Translations under genes and position numbers: made by a program
In this document: piece by piece, positions 1 to 7,554 of the stretch
Position numbering within the stretch: position 1 is the stretch's first letter
How the letters are laid out: every line of letters starts with the position of its first letter
The notes under the pieces: model-generated
The model's input: only the letters and a program-made list of their open reading frames with translations
Databases searched by the model: none
Told to the model about the DNA's origin: nothing
DNA from: Acinetobacter sp.
GTDB taxonomy: Bacteria > Pseudomonadota > Gammaproteobacteria > Pseudomonadales > Moraxellaceae
Length of the DNA stretch: 28,588 nucleotides
NCBI GenBank assembly: GCA_030152275.1
Contig: JASLHF010000031.1
Span: forward strand, 1 to 28,588
Reading direction: 5' to 3'

Positions 1-11
1 TGCATAGAGAG

Positions 12-39
12 TTGACAGTTTGATGAAACTCTCTATAAT
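12..39 (+). promoter_or_regulatory. Sigma-70 promoter of tRNA-Gly
   Basis: A perfect -35 TTGACA (12-17) and a perfect -10 TATAAT (34-39) are separated by 16 bases. The -10 lies 13 bases before the mature tRNA 5' end. Such near-consensus promoters are typical of stable RNA genes. The promoter is embedded in an inverted repeat (TAGAGAGTT at 5-13, AACTCTCTA at 27-35). Confidence 0.8.
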
Positions 40-52
40 TCATTTCCATATT

Positions 53-128
53 GCGGGAATAGCTCAGTTGGTAGAGCATAACCTTGCCAAGGTTGGGGTC
101 GGGAGTTCGAGTCTCCTTTCCCGCTCCA
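53..128 (+). tRNA. tRNA-Gly (anticodon GCC)
   Basis: This is a 76-base cloverleaf. The acceptor stem pairs GCGGGAA (53-59) with TTCCCGC (118-124), followed by the discriminator T and an encoded CCA. The D-arm contains AGCTCAGTTGGTAGAGC, the anticodon loop TTGCCAA carries GCC at 86-88, and the T-loop contains GTTCGAGTC. It decodes GGC and GGU glycine codons. The 3' CCA is genomically encoded, as usual in gammaproteobacteria. A terminator follows directly, so it appears to be the last or only gene of its transcript within this window. Confidence 0.97.
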
Positions 129-135
129 GAATATG

Positions 136-170
136 AAAAAACCTTAGTTTTCGAACTAAGGTTTTTTTTT
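136..170 (+). terminator. Intrinsic terminator of tRNA-Gly
   Basis: ACCTTAGTT (141-149) and AACTAAGGT (154-162) form a perfect 9-bp stem capped by a TTCG tetraloop. A run of nine T follows the G at 161, and a preceding A run can extend the stem. The A run also makes it potentially bidirectional. Confidence 0.9.
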
Positions 171-242
171 GCTTTAAATTGTTAAAAACAGCGGTAAAGC
201 ATTATAAATTGAACATTTATAAACGTTGCAATTAACCAAATA

Positions 243-251
243 TGCTAAAAT
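243..251 (+). promoter_or_regulatory. Putative extended -10 promoter for the kds-lpt operon
   Basis: TGCTAAAAT matches an extended -10 element (TGn plus TAAAAT, five of six to consensus). The nearest -35-like hexamer, TTGCAA (226-231), is only 14 bases away, so the extended -10 would have to do most of the work. Transcription would start near 258, between the tRNA terminator and kdsD. The assignment is inferred from sequence and position only. Confidence 0.4.
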
Positions 252-328
252 AGCAAAAATTATTCATGGTAATGAAGCGCTGCCAAGCAGCCGCGAAAAA
301 AGGTAAAACGGCTTTGAATCCTACAAAT

Positions 329-1306
329 ATGCCAAATCAAATTGATTTCCAAAAGGTCGCCTTAGAAACTCTTAGCATTGAAAGACATGCTTTAGAAGTG
401 CTGGCAGCCGAGATAGATGAACGTTTTACCCAAGCCTGCGAAATTATTTTGCAATGCAAAGGCCGTTTGGTGGTCACCGGTATGGGTAAATCTGGCCATA
501 TTGGACGCAAAATGGCAGCCACCTTTGCCTCAACCGGAACGCCATCATTCTTTATGCATCCGGGTGAAGCTGGCCATGGAGACTTAGGCATGCTGGTGAA
601 AGGCGATGTTCTCATTGCCATTTCATATTCAGGCAAAAGTGATGAAATCATGATGCTGATGCCGCTTATTAAACATGTCGGTGTGCCGCTTATTACCATT
701 TCAGGTCATGATAAAGGCCCAATGCCGCAAAATGCAGATGTTGCTTTAACGTTAGGTAATATTCAAGAGGCTTGCCCGCTAGGCTTGGCGCCGACATCCA
801 GTACGACTGCAACCTTAGCGCTGGGCGATGCCTTGGCCGTTGCATTGCTGGAAGCGCGCGGCTTTACTTCAGATGACTTTGCCCGTTCTCATCCTGCTGG
901 CGCATTAGGCAAGCGCTTGCTGCTGCACGTTAAACATCTGATGCACACTGCAGATGAATTGCCCAAAGTTTCTCCAGATACGCCTATGAACAAAGTGCTT
1001 TATGAAATTTCCAATAAGCGTTTGGGGCTTACTACAGTTGTAGATGCCGAAGATAAATTGCTGGGTATTTTTACTGATGGCGACTTGCGCCGCTTAATTG
1101 ACAAGCAGCAAGGCTTTGATGTGAATTTGCCGGTATCTGAAGTAATGATTCAGCATCCGTCAACAATTTCTAAAGAAGCGCGGGCTGTAGAAGCGCTTGA
1201 ACAAATGAACGCAAAAAAAATTAATCAGTTCGTGGTTGTTGATGAGGCCAATAAGGTGATTGGCGTGATCAGCATGCATGATTTAATTCAGGCTGGGGTA
1301 AATTAA
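329..1306 (+). CDS. kdsD: D-arabinose 5-phosphate isomerase KdsD
   Basis: KdsD interconverts D-ribulose 5-phosphate and D-arabinose 5-phosphate, the first committed step towards Kdo for LPS/LOS inner core; it is cytoplasmic. The 325-residue product has an N-terminal SIS domain (about 38-175) with GMGKSGHIGRKMA, then two CBS domains (about 205-325) containing FTDGDLRR and a closing MHDLI. K54, E106, E147 and H188 align at constant offset with the catalytic K59, E111, E152 and H193 of E. coli KdsD (328 aa). The open frame extends upstream to an ATG at 266. I chose 329 because the encoded length and N-terminus then match the family, and a start at 266 would lie only a few bases from the inferred transcription start; neither start has a strong Shine-Dalgarno. 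kdsC begins three bases after the stop, so the two are co-transcribed. Confidence 0.93.
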   Translation: MPNQIDFQKVALETLSIERHALEVLAAEIDERFTQACEIILQCKGRLVVTGMGKSGHIGRKMAATFASTGTPSFFMHPGEAGHGDLGMLVKGDVLIAISYSGKSDEIMMLMPLIKHVGVPLITISGHDKGPMPQNADVALTLGNIQEACPLGLAPTSSTTATLALGDALAVALLEARGFTSDDFARSHPAGALGKRLLLHVKHLMHTADELPKVSPDTPMNKVLYEISNKRLGLTTVVDAEDKLLGIFTDGDLRRLIDKQQGFDVNLPVSEVMIQHPSTISKEARAVEALEQMNAKKINQFVVVDEANKVIGVISMHDLIQAGVN

Positions 1307-1309
1307 GTA

Positions 1310-1849
1310 ATGGCATCGTATGTGTTATTAGAGCAGGCGCGCCATATTCAAGCGCTAGTGCTGGATGTTGACGGTATTTTAAGTGACGGTTTTGTTACCC
1401 TAACCAATGCCGGCGATGAAATTAAATCTTTTGATATTCGTGACGGTTTAGGTATGAAACTCGTACAGAAGGCGGGTATAAAAGTCATTATCATTACCGG
1501 CCGCAAGAGCAATATTGTTGAAAAGCGCATGGGTGACCTTGGCGTGGATTTGGTCTTCCAAGGACGTGAAGATAAAGGCACTGCGTTGCGTGAAGCATGC
1601 GCTCAGCTGAATCTTGATCCGGAAGACTGTTTGTATATGGGTGACGACTGGCCAGATTTGTCGGCATTTGCCATTGCTGGAATGAAAATAACCGTGCCAA
1701 ATGGACATGTGGAAGTCCGCCGCCGTGCTGATTTAGTCACACAGGCTTATGGCGGCCGTGGTGCAGTACGTGAAATTTGCGATATGCTGCTAATGTCAAA
1801 AGGCGTTTATCAAGAAATGCTTGAAAAATTTGCCAGCGCCCCGCATTAA
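1310..1849 (+). CDS. kdsC: 3-deoxy-D-manno-octulosonate 8-phosphate phosphatase KdsC
   Basis: KdsC hydrolyses Kdo 8-phosphate to Kdo, the last step before CMP-Kdo activation, in the cytoplasm. The 179-residue protein is a small HAD-superfamily phosphatase of the C0 (capless, tetrameric) type. The nucleophile motif LDVDG has D19 and D21, the second motif is ITGRKS (62-67), and the metal-binding GDDWPD is at 111-116. Its length is normal for the family (E. coli 188 aa). It follows kdsD by three bases and precedes lptC by 39 bases, the classic Kdo synthesis and LPS export cluster. Confidence 0.95.
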   Translation: MASYVLLEQARHIQALVLDVDGILSDGFVTLTNAGDEIKSFDIRDGLGMKLVQKAGIKVIIITGRKSNIVEKRMGDLGVDLVFQGREDKGTALREACAQLNLDPEDCLYMGDDWPDLSAFAIAGMKITVPNGHVEVRRRADLVTQAYGGRGAVREICDMLLMSKGVYQEMLEKFASAPH

Positions 1850-1888
1850 TAACTCATAATTCAGTGAATTTGGATTAAATAACCGCTT

Positions 1889-2431
1889 ATGGATACAAAA
1901 GTTTTATACGTTACTGCGATTGCAATTGCGGCTGTAAGCGGCGGTTATTATTATTACAGTGGCAAAGGCAGTAAACTCCAAGCGGATTCTGCGCACAGCA
2001 TGAATTATTCTGCAGATAATATTAACCTGACTCAAACAGATGAGCAGGGTAAACTGTATATTCGTGCACAAGTTGACCGGCTGCAGCAGGATTTGCAGCA
2101 AAAAACATCACAGCTGGATAATCTCAAAGCATCGATGTATAAAAATGGCCAAGTTGATGCGGAGTTTTTTGCCAAAACAGCCAATGGCTATAATGATAAT
2201 GAAAAAGTGGTTTTACATGATCAGGTACAAGCTGTGAAGATCATGCAGACTGGGAAAATGGTTTTTCATACGAGTGAATTGACCGCTTATCCTAAAACCC
2301 GTGAAATAGAAACCGATAAGCAAGTGTCTGTAGAATCACCGCAGGCACAGTTTGTCAGCCAAGGCCTAAAAGCCAACTTAAATGACGGCCAATACGAATT
2401 TTTTAATATTCGAGGAAAGTATGAACCTTAA
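1889..2431 (+). CDS. lptC: LPS export protein LptC
   Basis: LptC is the bitopic inner-membrane protein that takes LPS from the LptB2FG extractor and passes it to LptA. The 180-residue product has a single hydrophobic N-terminal segment (about residues 5-24, ending in a tyrosine run) followed by a periplasmic beta-jellyroll-like region (DUF1239). A stretch near residues 60-85 rich in Q, L and D (VDRLQQDLQQ) is consistent with strand-poor linker or helix. Sequence conservation in this family is low, so the call leans on size, topology and its place between kdsC and lptA. Its last 11 bases overlap lptA, which suggests translational coupling. Confidence 0.88.
   Translation: MDTKVLYVTAIAIAAVSGGYYYYSGKGSKLQADSAHSMNYSADNINLTQTDEQGKLYIRAQVDRLQQDLQQKTSQLDNLKASMYKNGQVDAEFFAKTANGYNDNEKVVLHDQVQAVKIMQTGKMVFHTSELTAYPKTREIETDKQVSVESPQAQFVSQGLKANLNDGQYEFFNIRGKYEP
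2412..2419 (+). promoter_or_regulatory. Ribosome-binding site that decides the lptA start
   Basis: GAGGAAAG lies five bases upstream of the ATG at 2421. This supports the internal start over the longer open frame beginning at 2382, which would put residues unlike a signal peptide in front. The site lies inside the last codons of lptC. Confidence 0.75.
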
Positions 2432-2987
2432 TCATAAACCGCTATTGTCTAACGCTTTCCTGAAACAGGCAGTGCTGATGGGTTCGCTTGCACTGTGTTC
2501 AGCTGGCGCTTTTGCTATGCCGTCAGACCGAAATCAGCCTATTTCACTGGTGGCTGACCGTGCAACATTTAATGAAAAGACCGGCGTAACTACTTATACC
2601 GGCAATGTAATTATTGAACAGGGCACCATGAAGCTGCAGGCGAACTCGATTGTAGCAAATCTAAATTCGCGCAAAGAGATCAGCACGATTACAGCAACTG
2701 GCGGTCCTGCGCGTTTTCAGCAAAAAGTAGATCCAGCGAAAGGCTTGGCTAAAGGTCAGGCTCAGAAGATTATTTACAATGCTGAAACAGGCATTATCAC
2801 CATGACCGGCAGTGCATTATTAGAGCAAGATGGTGCCAGTATTAAAGGCAATACTTTAAAATACAGCATGAACAAAGGTGACATTGTTGCAGAAGGTACA
2901 CCAAATAATACTGGATCATCTTCTGGCCGCGTACAAATTGTGATTCCGCCTTCAAGCTCGAAGTCTTTCCCTGGAGCACGTGATTAA
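2421..2987 (+). CDS. lptA: Periplasmic LPS bridge protein LptA
   Basis: LptA polymerises into the periplasmic beta-jellyroll bridge along which LPS slides from LptC to LptD. The 188-residue precursor starts MNLNHKPLLSNAF, has a hydrophobic core (LMGSLALCSAGAFA) and a likely signal peptidase I site after A32. The mature part begins MPSDRNQPISLVADRATFNE, followed by the TYTGNVIIEQGTMKLQANSI repeat-like strand pattern characteristic of the OstA/LptA fold. The start is set by a good Shine-Dalgarno at 2412. It overlaps lptC by 11 bases and shares one base with lptB (TAATG). The C-terminal tail is Ser- and Gly-rich. Confidence 0.93.
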   Translation: MNLNHKPLLSNAFLKQAVLMGSLALCSAGAFAMPSDRNQPISLVADRATFNEKTGVTTYTGNVIIEQGTMKLQANSIVANLNSRKEISTITATGGPARFQQKVDPAKGLAKGQAQKIIYNAETGIITMTGSALLEQDGASIKGNTLKYSMNKGDIVAEGTPNNTGSSSGRVQIVIPPSSSKSFPGARD

Positions 2988-3733
2988 TGGAAAAAGCGCC
3001 ACAACAGACGCAAACGCTTTGCATTAAGCATTTGGCTAAAAACTACAGCAAACGCTGGGTGGTTAAAGACGTTTCTTTTAATATGAAAAGCGGGCAAATT
3101 GTCGGCTTGCTTGGCCCCAACGGTGCAGGTAAAACCACCAGCTTCTATATGGTGGTTGGCTTGGTTCGCATGGACAAAGGTGAAATTCATTTAGATGATT
3201 TGGATTTGTCCGATTTAGCGATGCATGAACGCGCACGCAAAGGCATTGGCTATTTGCCGCAAGAAGCATCTATTTTCAGAAAATTGACCATTGCTGAAAA
3301 TATTATGTCTATTTTAGAAACTCGCAAAGATTTAAACAAACAGCAGCGTCAGCAGCGTTTGGCAGAATTGCTTGCAGACTTTAAAATCACCCATATTAAA
3401 GACAGCTTAGGTATGAGTGTATCTGGCGGTGAACGGCGCCGTGCAGAAATTGCCCGCGCATTGGCCGCAGATCCGAAATTTATGCTTTTGGATGAGCCTT
3501 TTGCTGGGGTGGATCCGATTTCTGTCGGTGACATTAAAGACATTATCCGCACCTTAAAAGACCGCGGTATTGGTGTCTTAATTACCGACCATAACGTGCG
3601 CGAGACACTGTCGATTTGTGAACATGCTTACATTGTCAGTGAAGGTTCGGTCATTGCAGAAGGCGCGCCGCAAGAAATTTTGTCAAACGAAACTGTTCGA
3701 AATGTTTATTTAGGCGATGACTTCACAGTCTAA
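2987..3733 (+). CDS. lptB: LPS export ABC transporter ATPase LptB
   Basis: LptB dimerises under LptF and LptG and hydrolyses ATP to extract LPS from the inner membrane. The 248-residue sequence has every ABC landmark: Walker A GPNGAGKTT (43-51), Q-loop Q92, signature SVSGGE (144-149), Walker B FMLLDEP (165-171) with catalytic E170, and switch H202. Length is close to E. coli LptB (241 aa). In E. coli rpoN follows lptB; here a long hairpin and a secretion operon follow instead. lptF and lptG are not in the window. Confidence 0.96.
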   Translation: MEKAPQQTQTLCIKHLAKNYSKRWVVKDVSFNMKSGQIVGLLGPNGAGKTTSFYMVVGLVRMDKGEIHLDDLDLSDLAMHERARKGIGYLPQEASIFRKLTIAENIMSILETRKDLNKQQRQQRLAELLADFKITHIKDSLGMSVSGGERRRAEIARALAADPKFMLLDEPFAGVDPISVGDIKDIIRTLKDRGIGVLITDHNVRETLSICEHAYIVSEGSVIAEGAPQEILSNETVRNVYLGDDFTV

Positions 3734-3742
3734 ATAGCATGA

Positions 3743-3783
3743 TTCCCTCACAAAATGAGAAATTGCTCATTGTTGTGAGGGAA
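3743..3783 (+). terminator. Long hairpin after lptB, possible operon end
   Basis: TTCCCTCACAA (3743-3753) pairs perfectly with TTGTGAGGGAA (3773-3783). AATGAG (3754-3759) then pairs with CTCATT (3766-3771), leaving one bulged G and a six-base loop: about 17 bp in all. No T run follows on either strand, so it is not a textbook intrinsic terminator. It may still end transcription, stabilise the lpt mRNA 3' end or bind a protein. It is 10 bases downstream of the lptB stop. Confidence 0.55.
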
Positions 3784-3877
3784 AAATCACAATAAAATAA
3801 AAATAATATTCTATAAATGTAATTTTATTTAAGAATAACGTATATAACCCCAATAAAAACATTATTGCGCAGAAATC

Positions 3878-5419
3878 ATGCTAATAATAAGTAATAAGTA
3901 TTTGAATAAATGGGGAAAATTTGGAAACTGTAAAAAACAGGCCATCGTTGTGCTGCTTTTTGCATTCCCAGTTTTCTATGTTCACGCCGAAGCTGTGAAA
4001 AATAGTCCATTTCATCCTTTTAAAGATGGAATAGAGCAGCTGTTTTCGCAAAAACCTAAACGTTCCGCAGACAAAATTGATATTACTGAGCTCAGTAAGT
4101 TTCCACTGGATACTTCCAAAGTTCGTGAATACCCAATGATTGGCGCCAATTCTGGCTCCGTTAATGTGATGGCGCAATCAGTTGCGCCAGCTAATATCAG
4201 TTTTTTGTCTGCAATTCAGACTGCGGTACAGCGCAGACCAGAAATCAGTCAAAGCATTTCCAATGTGGCAGAGCAAAATGCCAATATTGATTTAGCAAGA
4301 TCGCAATATTTTCCGCAGCTTTCCGGAGGTATCGGCACTGCAGATTTGACCAAAGGCGAACGCGGCGGGCAGGTGGTTAGTTTAGATGCACGCCAAATGC
4401 TGTACGACTTCGGTAAAGTCAAAAGCAGTGTCAATGTGGCAGAAGCAAAAATGCTGCAAGGACAGGCTGGATTTTTGGTCAGTGTAGATCAGGTGTCTTA
4501 TGAAGTGGCTGACGCCATCATTAATATTCAACGCTATCAGGAAATCAGTAAAATTGCCCAGCAGCAGATTGCCGGCATCTCCAAAATTGGCGAAATTGCT
4601 AATCTACGCGCTAAAGCAGGTATCAGCAGTCAGGCTGACCCTATACAGGCGCAGTCTAATTTAGAAGCTGCTGAATCAAACTTGATTATTCAGCAAATGC
4701 AGCTGCGACAATATCAGCAGCGGTTAAGAACTTTGCTGGGTTATGACGTTAGCAGTATGAGCTGGTTGATTCCAGATGCGCTGCTGCAAAAATCAGATCT
4801 TTATCAAGACCCTGACTATACCCTTATTCCGTCTATTATGCAGGCGCAAGCCGGTGTAGAGGTCGCGAAACAGCAAAAAAAACAGGCCAAATTAAGCGCT
4901 TATCCGACCATCAATATTAAGGGCAGCTTAAGTCAAGCGATTAATGGGCGCAATCCAAATAATTACGAAGATGACGGCTATTATAATTCCGTGATGCTGG
5001 AAGCCAGCAGTAATTTTTATCAGGGCGGCGCGATTGCTGCGCAAACCCGAGCTGCCAGTTTTGCAGAAGAAGCCGCGCGGGCGCAGGTCAATACAGCATA
5101 TTTAGATGTGCTGGATCGAGTGCGTTTAATCCGTGAACAAATTGAAAACAAGAAAAAGCAAATGTCTGTGCTGGTACAGCGCAGAGATACGACGGTTCGC
5201 ACCAAAGAGCTTTATCAAGAACAATACAAGCTTGGTACACGTACAGTGGTTGATTTGCTCAATGCCGAACAGTCCATTCACAGCGCAGCGCAGGAAATTG
5301 TCAATTCTCAATATGACATCTATGCAGCGTTGGCGCAGTACATTCAGGTGACAGGCCGCAGCCGCGACGTTTACGAACTCAATAATAAAACAATTCAGGG
5401 GTTTGAAGTTCAGCCATGA
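3878..5419 (+). CDS. TolC-family outer membrane factor of a type I secretion system (LapE-like)
   Basis: This is a 513-residue outer-membrane channel protein predicted to complete a type I secretion tunnel. The N-terminus has a basic region (KYLNKWGKFGNCKK) and a hydrophobic core ending near FYVHAEA, giving a likely signal peptide of about 38 residues. About 70 residues of polar linker follow before the outer membrane efflux repeats begin at NISFLSAIQTAVQRRPEIS (about 107). Two OEP repeats follow, with long heptad-rich helices (for example QQQIAGISKIGEIANLRAKAG) and a final SQYDIYAALAQYIQVTG. Close LapE/TolC relatives are nearer 450-490 aa, so the linker is an extension. Its stop overlaps the ABC gene by ATGA. 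In Acinetobacter, T1SSs of this kind export RTX/Bap-type adhesins; that role here is inference. Confidence 0.88.
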   Translation: MLIISNKYLNKWGKFGNCKKQAIVVLLFAFPVFYVHAEAVKNSPFHPFKDGIEQLFSQKPKRSADKIDITELSKFPLDTSKVREYPMIGANSGSVNVMAQSVAPANISFLSAIQTAVQRRPEISQSISNVAEQNANIDLARSQYFPQLSGGIGTADLTKGERGGQVVSLDARQMLYDFGKVKSSVNVAEAKMLQGQAGFLVSVDQVSYEVADAIINIQRYQEISKIAQQQIAGISKIGEIANLRAKAGISSQADPIQAQSNLEAAESNLIIQQMQLRQYQQRLRTLLGYDVSSMSWLIPDALLQKSDLYQDPDYTLIPSIMQAQAGVEVAKQQKKQAKLSAYPTINIKGSLSQAINGRNPNNYEDDGYYNSVMLEASSNFYQGGAIAAQTRAASFAEEAARAQVNTAYLDVLDRVRLIREQIENKKKQMSVLVQRRDTTVRTKELYQEQYKLGTRTVVDLLNAEQSIHSAAQEIVNSQYDIYAALAQYIQVTGRSRDVYELNNKTIQGFEVQP

Positions 5420-7554
5420 GTAATACTATAAATTATCAGCCTTGGCTTCAGGCAGTTCTGAATATTGCCAAGCATTACCGCATAGAAGCTTCAGAAGAGC
5501 GTATTCGGCTGCAGCTGGACTGGAACCAGCATGCCAACTTAGATGAACTGGTTGGCGTTATGGCCAAACAGTTGGGCTTAAATGTCCGTAAAAATAAATA
5601 TGATGTGAATCTGCTGAATCCATGGCGTTTGCCGGTGCTAATTGAATTTATCAGCGGCGAAGTGGGGATTGTGGAGCGCATAGACGTCGAAGGCAATGCC
5701 AGCGTTCAGCTCAGCGGTGATGAGGGCTTGTCACAAGTCTTTCCGGTTGAGCGGTTAAATCATGCGGTGCGTAATGTTTATATTTTGCGTCCAGAATCTT
5801 CTGTTCCAGATGCTCGGGTCGATGAATATATCAAGCCGTTTGAAAAAAACTGGTTTTGGTCGATTGCGCTTAAAGACTGGAAGCGCTATTTGGATATTAT
5901 GCTGGCATCCATGATGGCAAATATTTTGGCGCTGGCAACTGTGGTTTTTTCCATGAACGTGTATGACCGGGTGATTCCGTCACAGTCTGTCCCCACTTTA
6001 TGGGTGCTGGCCAGTGGCGTTCTGTTGGCGGCTGTGTTTGAATTTGCCTTACGTATTACCCGCATTCATTTATCAGACATTATCGGCAAACGTTCTGATT
6101 TGCGCATTTCAGACCGTGTTTTTGGCCATGCGCTGCGCATAAAAAACAGTGAGCGTTCAAAATCGACAGGCACTTTTATTTCACAAATTCGTGAATTGGA
6201 AGGTGTGCGCGAATTAGTAACATCGACGACAGTTACCGCAATTGCAGATCTGCCGTTCTTCCTGCTGTTTTTAGGCATTTTTTGGATTATTGGCGGTGAT
6301 TTATTCTGGGTCATGCTGCTGGTGGTGCCAATTATGATTTTACCGGGCATTTTGGCGCAAAAAAAACTGGCGCAGCTGGCGCAAATGGGCATGCGTGAAT
6401 CCGCAATCCGTAACGCGCTGCTTGTCGAAGCAGTACAGGGCATTGAAGACATAAAGCTGCTGCGCGCCGAATCACGGTTCCAAAACCAATGGAATCATAT
6501 GAATGAAGTATCTGCAACGGTCAGTATGCAGCAGCGCAAAATCGTTGGCTTTATGAATGCCTGGACGCAAAAAGTGCAAGGGCTAACCTTTGCAATTGTG
6601 GTTTTGGTCGGCTGTTTTGCTGTGATGAAAGGCGATATGACCACTGGCGCGCTGGTTGCCTGTTCGATTTTATCCTCACGCATGCTGGCGCCAATTGCGC
6701 AAATTACCGGCGTGTTGGGGCGCTGGCAGCAGGCCAAAGTTGCTAAAAACGGTTTAGATGAATTAATGAAAAAACCGGTTGATCAGCCGGACTATTCACA
6801 TCTTATCCACCGCCCTGTGATTCACGGCAGCTATGAGCTGAATGGCGTGGTGTTTAAATATGGCGATGATGATCCAAAACCGAGTTTGGTGATTCCGAAA
6901 TTGGAAATTAAACCGGGTGAAAAAATCGCTATTTTGGGACGCAACGGTGCAGGCAAGTCAACGCTGCTGCAGCTGTTGTCCGGCATGCAGACACCGGCGC
7001 AAGGCAAAGTGAAATTGGACGGTATTGATATCAGTTTGATTGATCCGTCTGATGTGCGCCGTGATATGGGGCAGCTGAATCAAAATTCGCAGCTGTTTTA
7101 CGGTTCGATTCGGGAAAATCTGACTTTAGGCGCGCCGCTGGCAACAGATGAGCAGATTTTGCATGCGCTTAATATTACTGGCGCTTTAAGTTTTGTGCAG
7201 GAGAAAAAAGAAGGCTTAGATCATGTGGTATTGGAAGGCGGTGTCGGTTTTTCCGGCGGTCAGCGTCAGGCACTGCTGCTGGCGCGATTGCTCATTCGTG
7301 AGCCGAATATCCTGCTGCTGGACGAACCGACGGCATCGATTGATGACGTGTCAGAAAAAATGCTGATTGATCATCTGCGCTTTTATTTGAAGCGCCGTAC
7401 GTTGGTGGTGGCAACACACCGCCGCGCGGTTTTGGAGCTTGTAGACCGCATTATTGTGGTGAATGACGGGAAAATTGTGATGGATGGGCCGCGCGATCAG
7501 ATTTTAAATCAATCCGGCGCAGGTCAAAAACGAGTCAGCGGAGTAAGCGCATGA
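5416..7554 (+). CDS. Type I secretion ABC exporter (permease/ATPase, LapB-like)
   Basis: This 712-residue inner-membrane exporter would energise secretion of an unprocessed C-terminal-signal substrate. Residues 1-130 form a C39-like domain with no cysteine, so it cannot be a functional C39 protease; such domains in HlyB/LapB bind substrate instead. The transmembrane domain spans about 150-435. The nucleotide-binding domain has Walker A GRNGAGKST (508-516), signature FSGGQ (612-616), Walker B ILLLDEP (632-638) with E637, and H668. The family length is about 700-720. It overlaps the outer membrane factor upstream and the HlyD gene downstream by four bases each, showing one translationally coupled operon. 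Confidence 0.93.
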   Translation: MSNTINYQPWLQAVLNIAKHYRIEASEERIRLQLDWNQHANLDELVGVMAKQLGLNVRKNKYDVNLLNPWRLPVLIEFISGEVGIVERIDVEGNASVQLSGDEGLSQVFPVERLNHAVRNVYILRPESSVPDARVDEYIKPFEKNWFWSIALKDWKRYLDIMLASMMANILALATVVFSMNVYDRVIPSQSVPTLWVLASGVLLAAVFEFALRITRIHLSDIIGKRSDLRISDRVFGHALRIKNSERSKSTGTFISQIRELEGVRELVTSTTVTAIADLPFFLLFLGIFWIIGGDLFWVMLLVVPIMILPGILAQKKLAQLAQMGMRESAIRNALLVEAVQGIEDIKLLRAESRFQNQWNHMNEVSATVSMQQRKIVGFMNAWTQKVQGLTFAIVVLVGCFAVMKGDMTTGALVACSILSSRMLAPIAQITGVLGRWQQAKVAKNGLDELMKKPVDQPDYSHLIHRPVIHGSYELNGVVFKYGDDDPKPSLVIPKLEIKPGEKIAILGRNGAGKSTLLQLLSGMQTPAQGKVKLDGIDISLIDPSDVRRDMGQLNQNSQLFYGSIRENLTLGAPLATDEQILHALNITGALSFVQEKKEGLDHVVLEGGVGFSGGQRQALLLARLLIREPNILLLDEPTASIDDVSEKMLIDHLRFYLKRRTLVVATHRRAVLELVDRIIVVNDGKIVMDGPRDQILNQSGAGQKRVSGVSA

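Noticed and set aside
53..128. tRNA-Gly as an integration site for a genomic island
   Set aside because: No integrase gene or repeated tRNA 3' end is present downstream; ordinary housekeeping genes follow.
266..331. Longer kdsD reading frame beginning at ATG 266, adding 21 residues
   Set aside because: The added stretch is short, basic and unlike the family N-terminus, and it would begin only about eight bases after the predicted transcription start.
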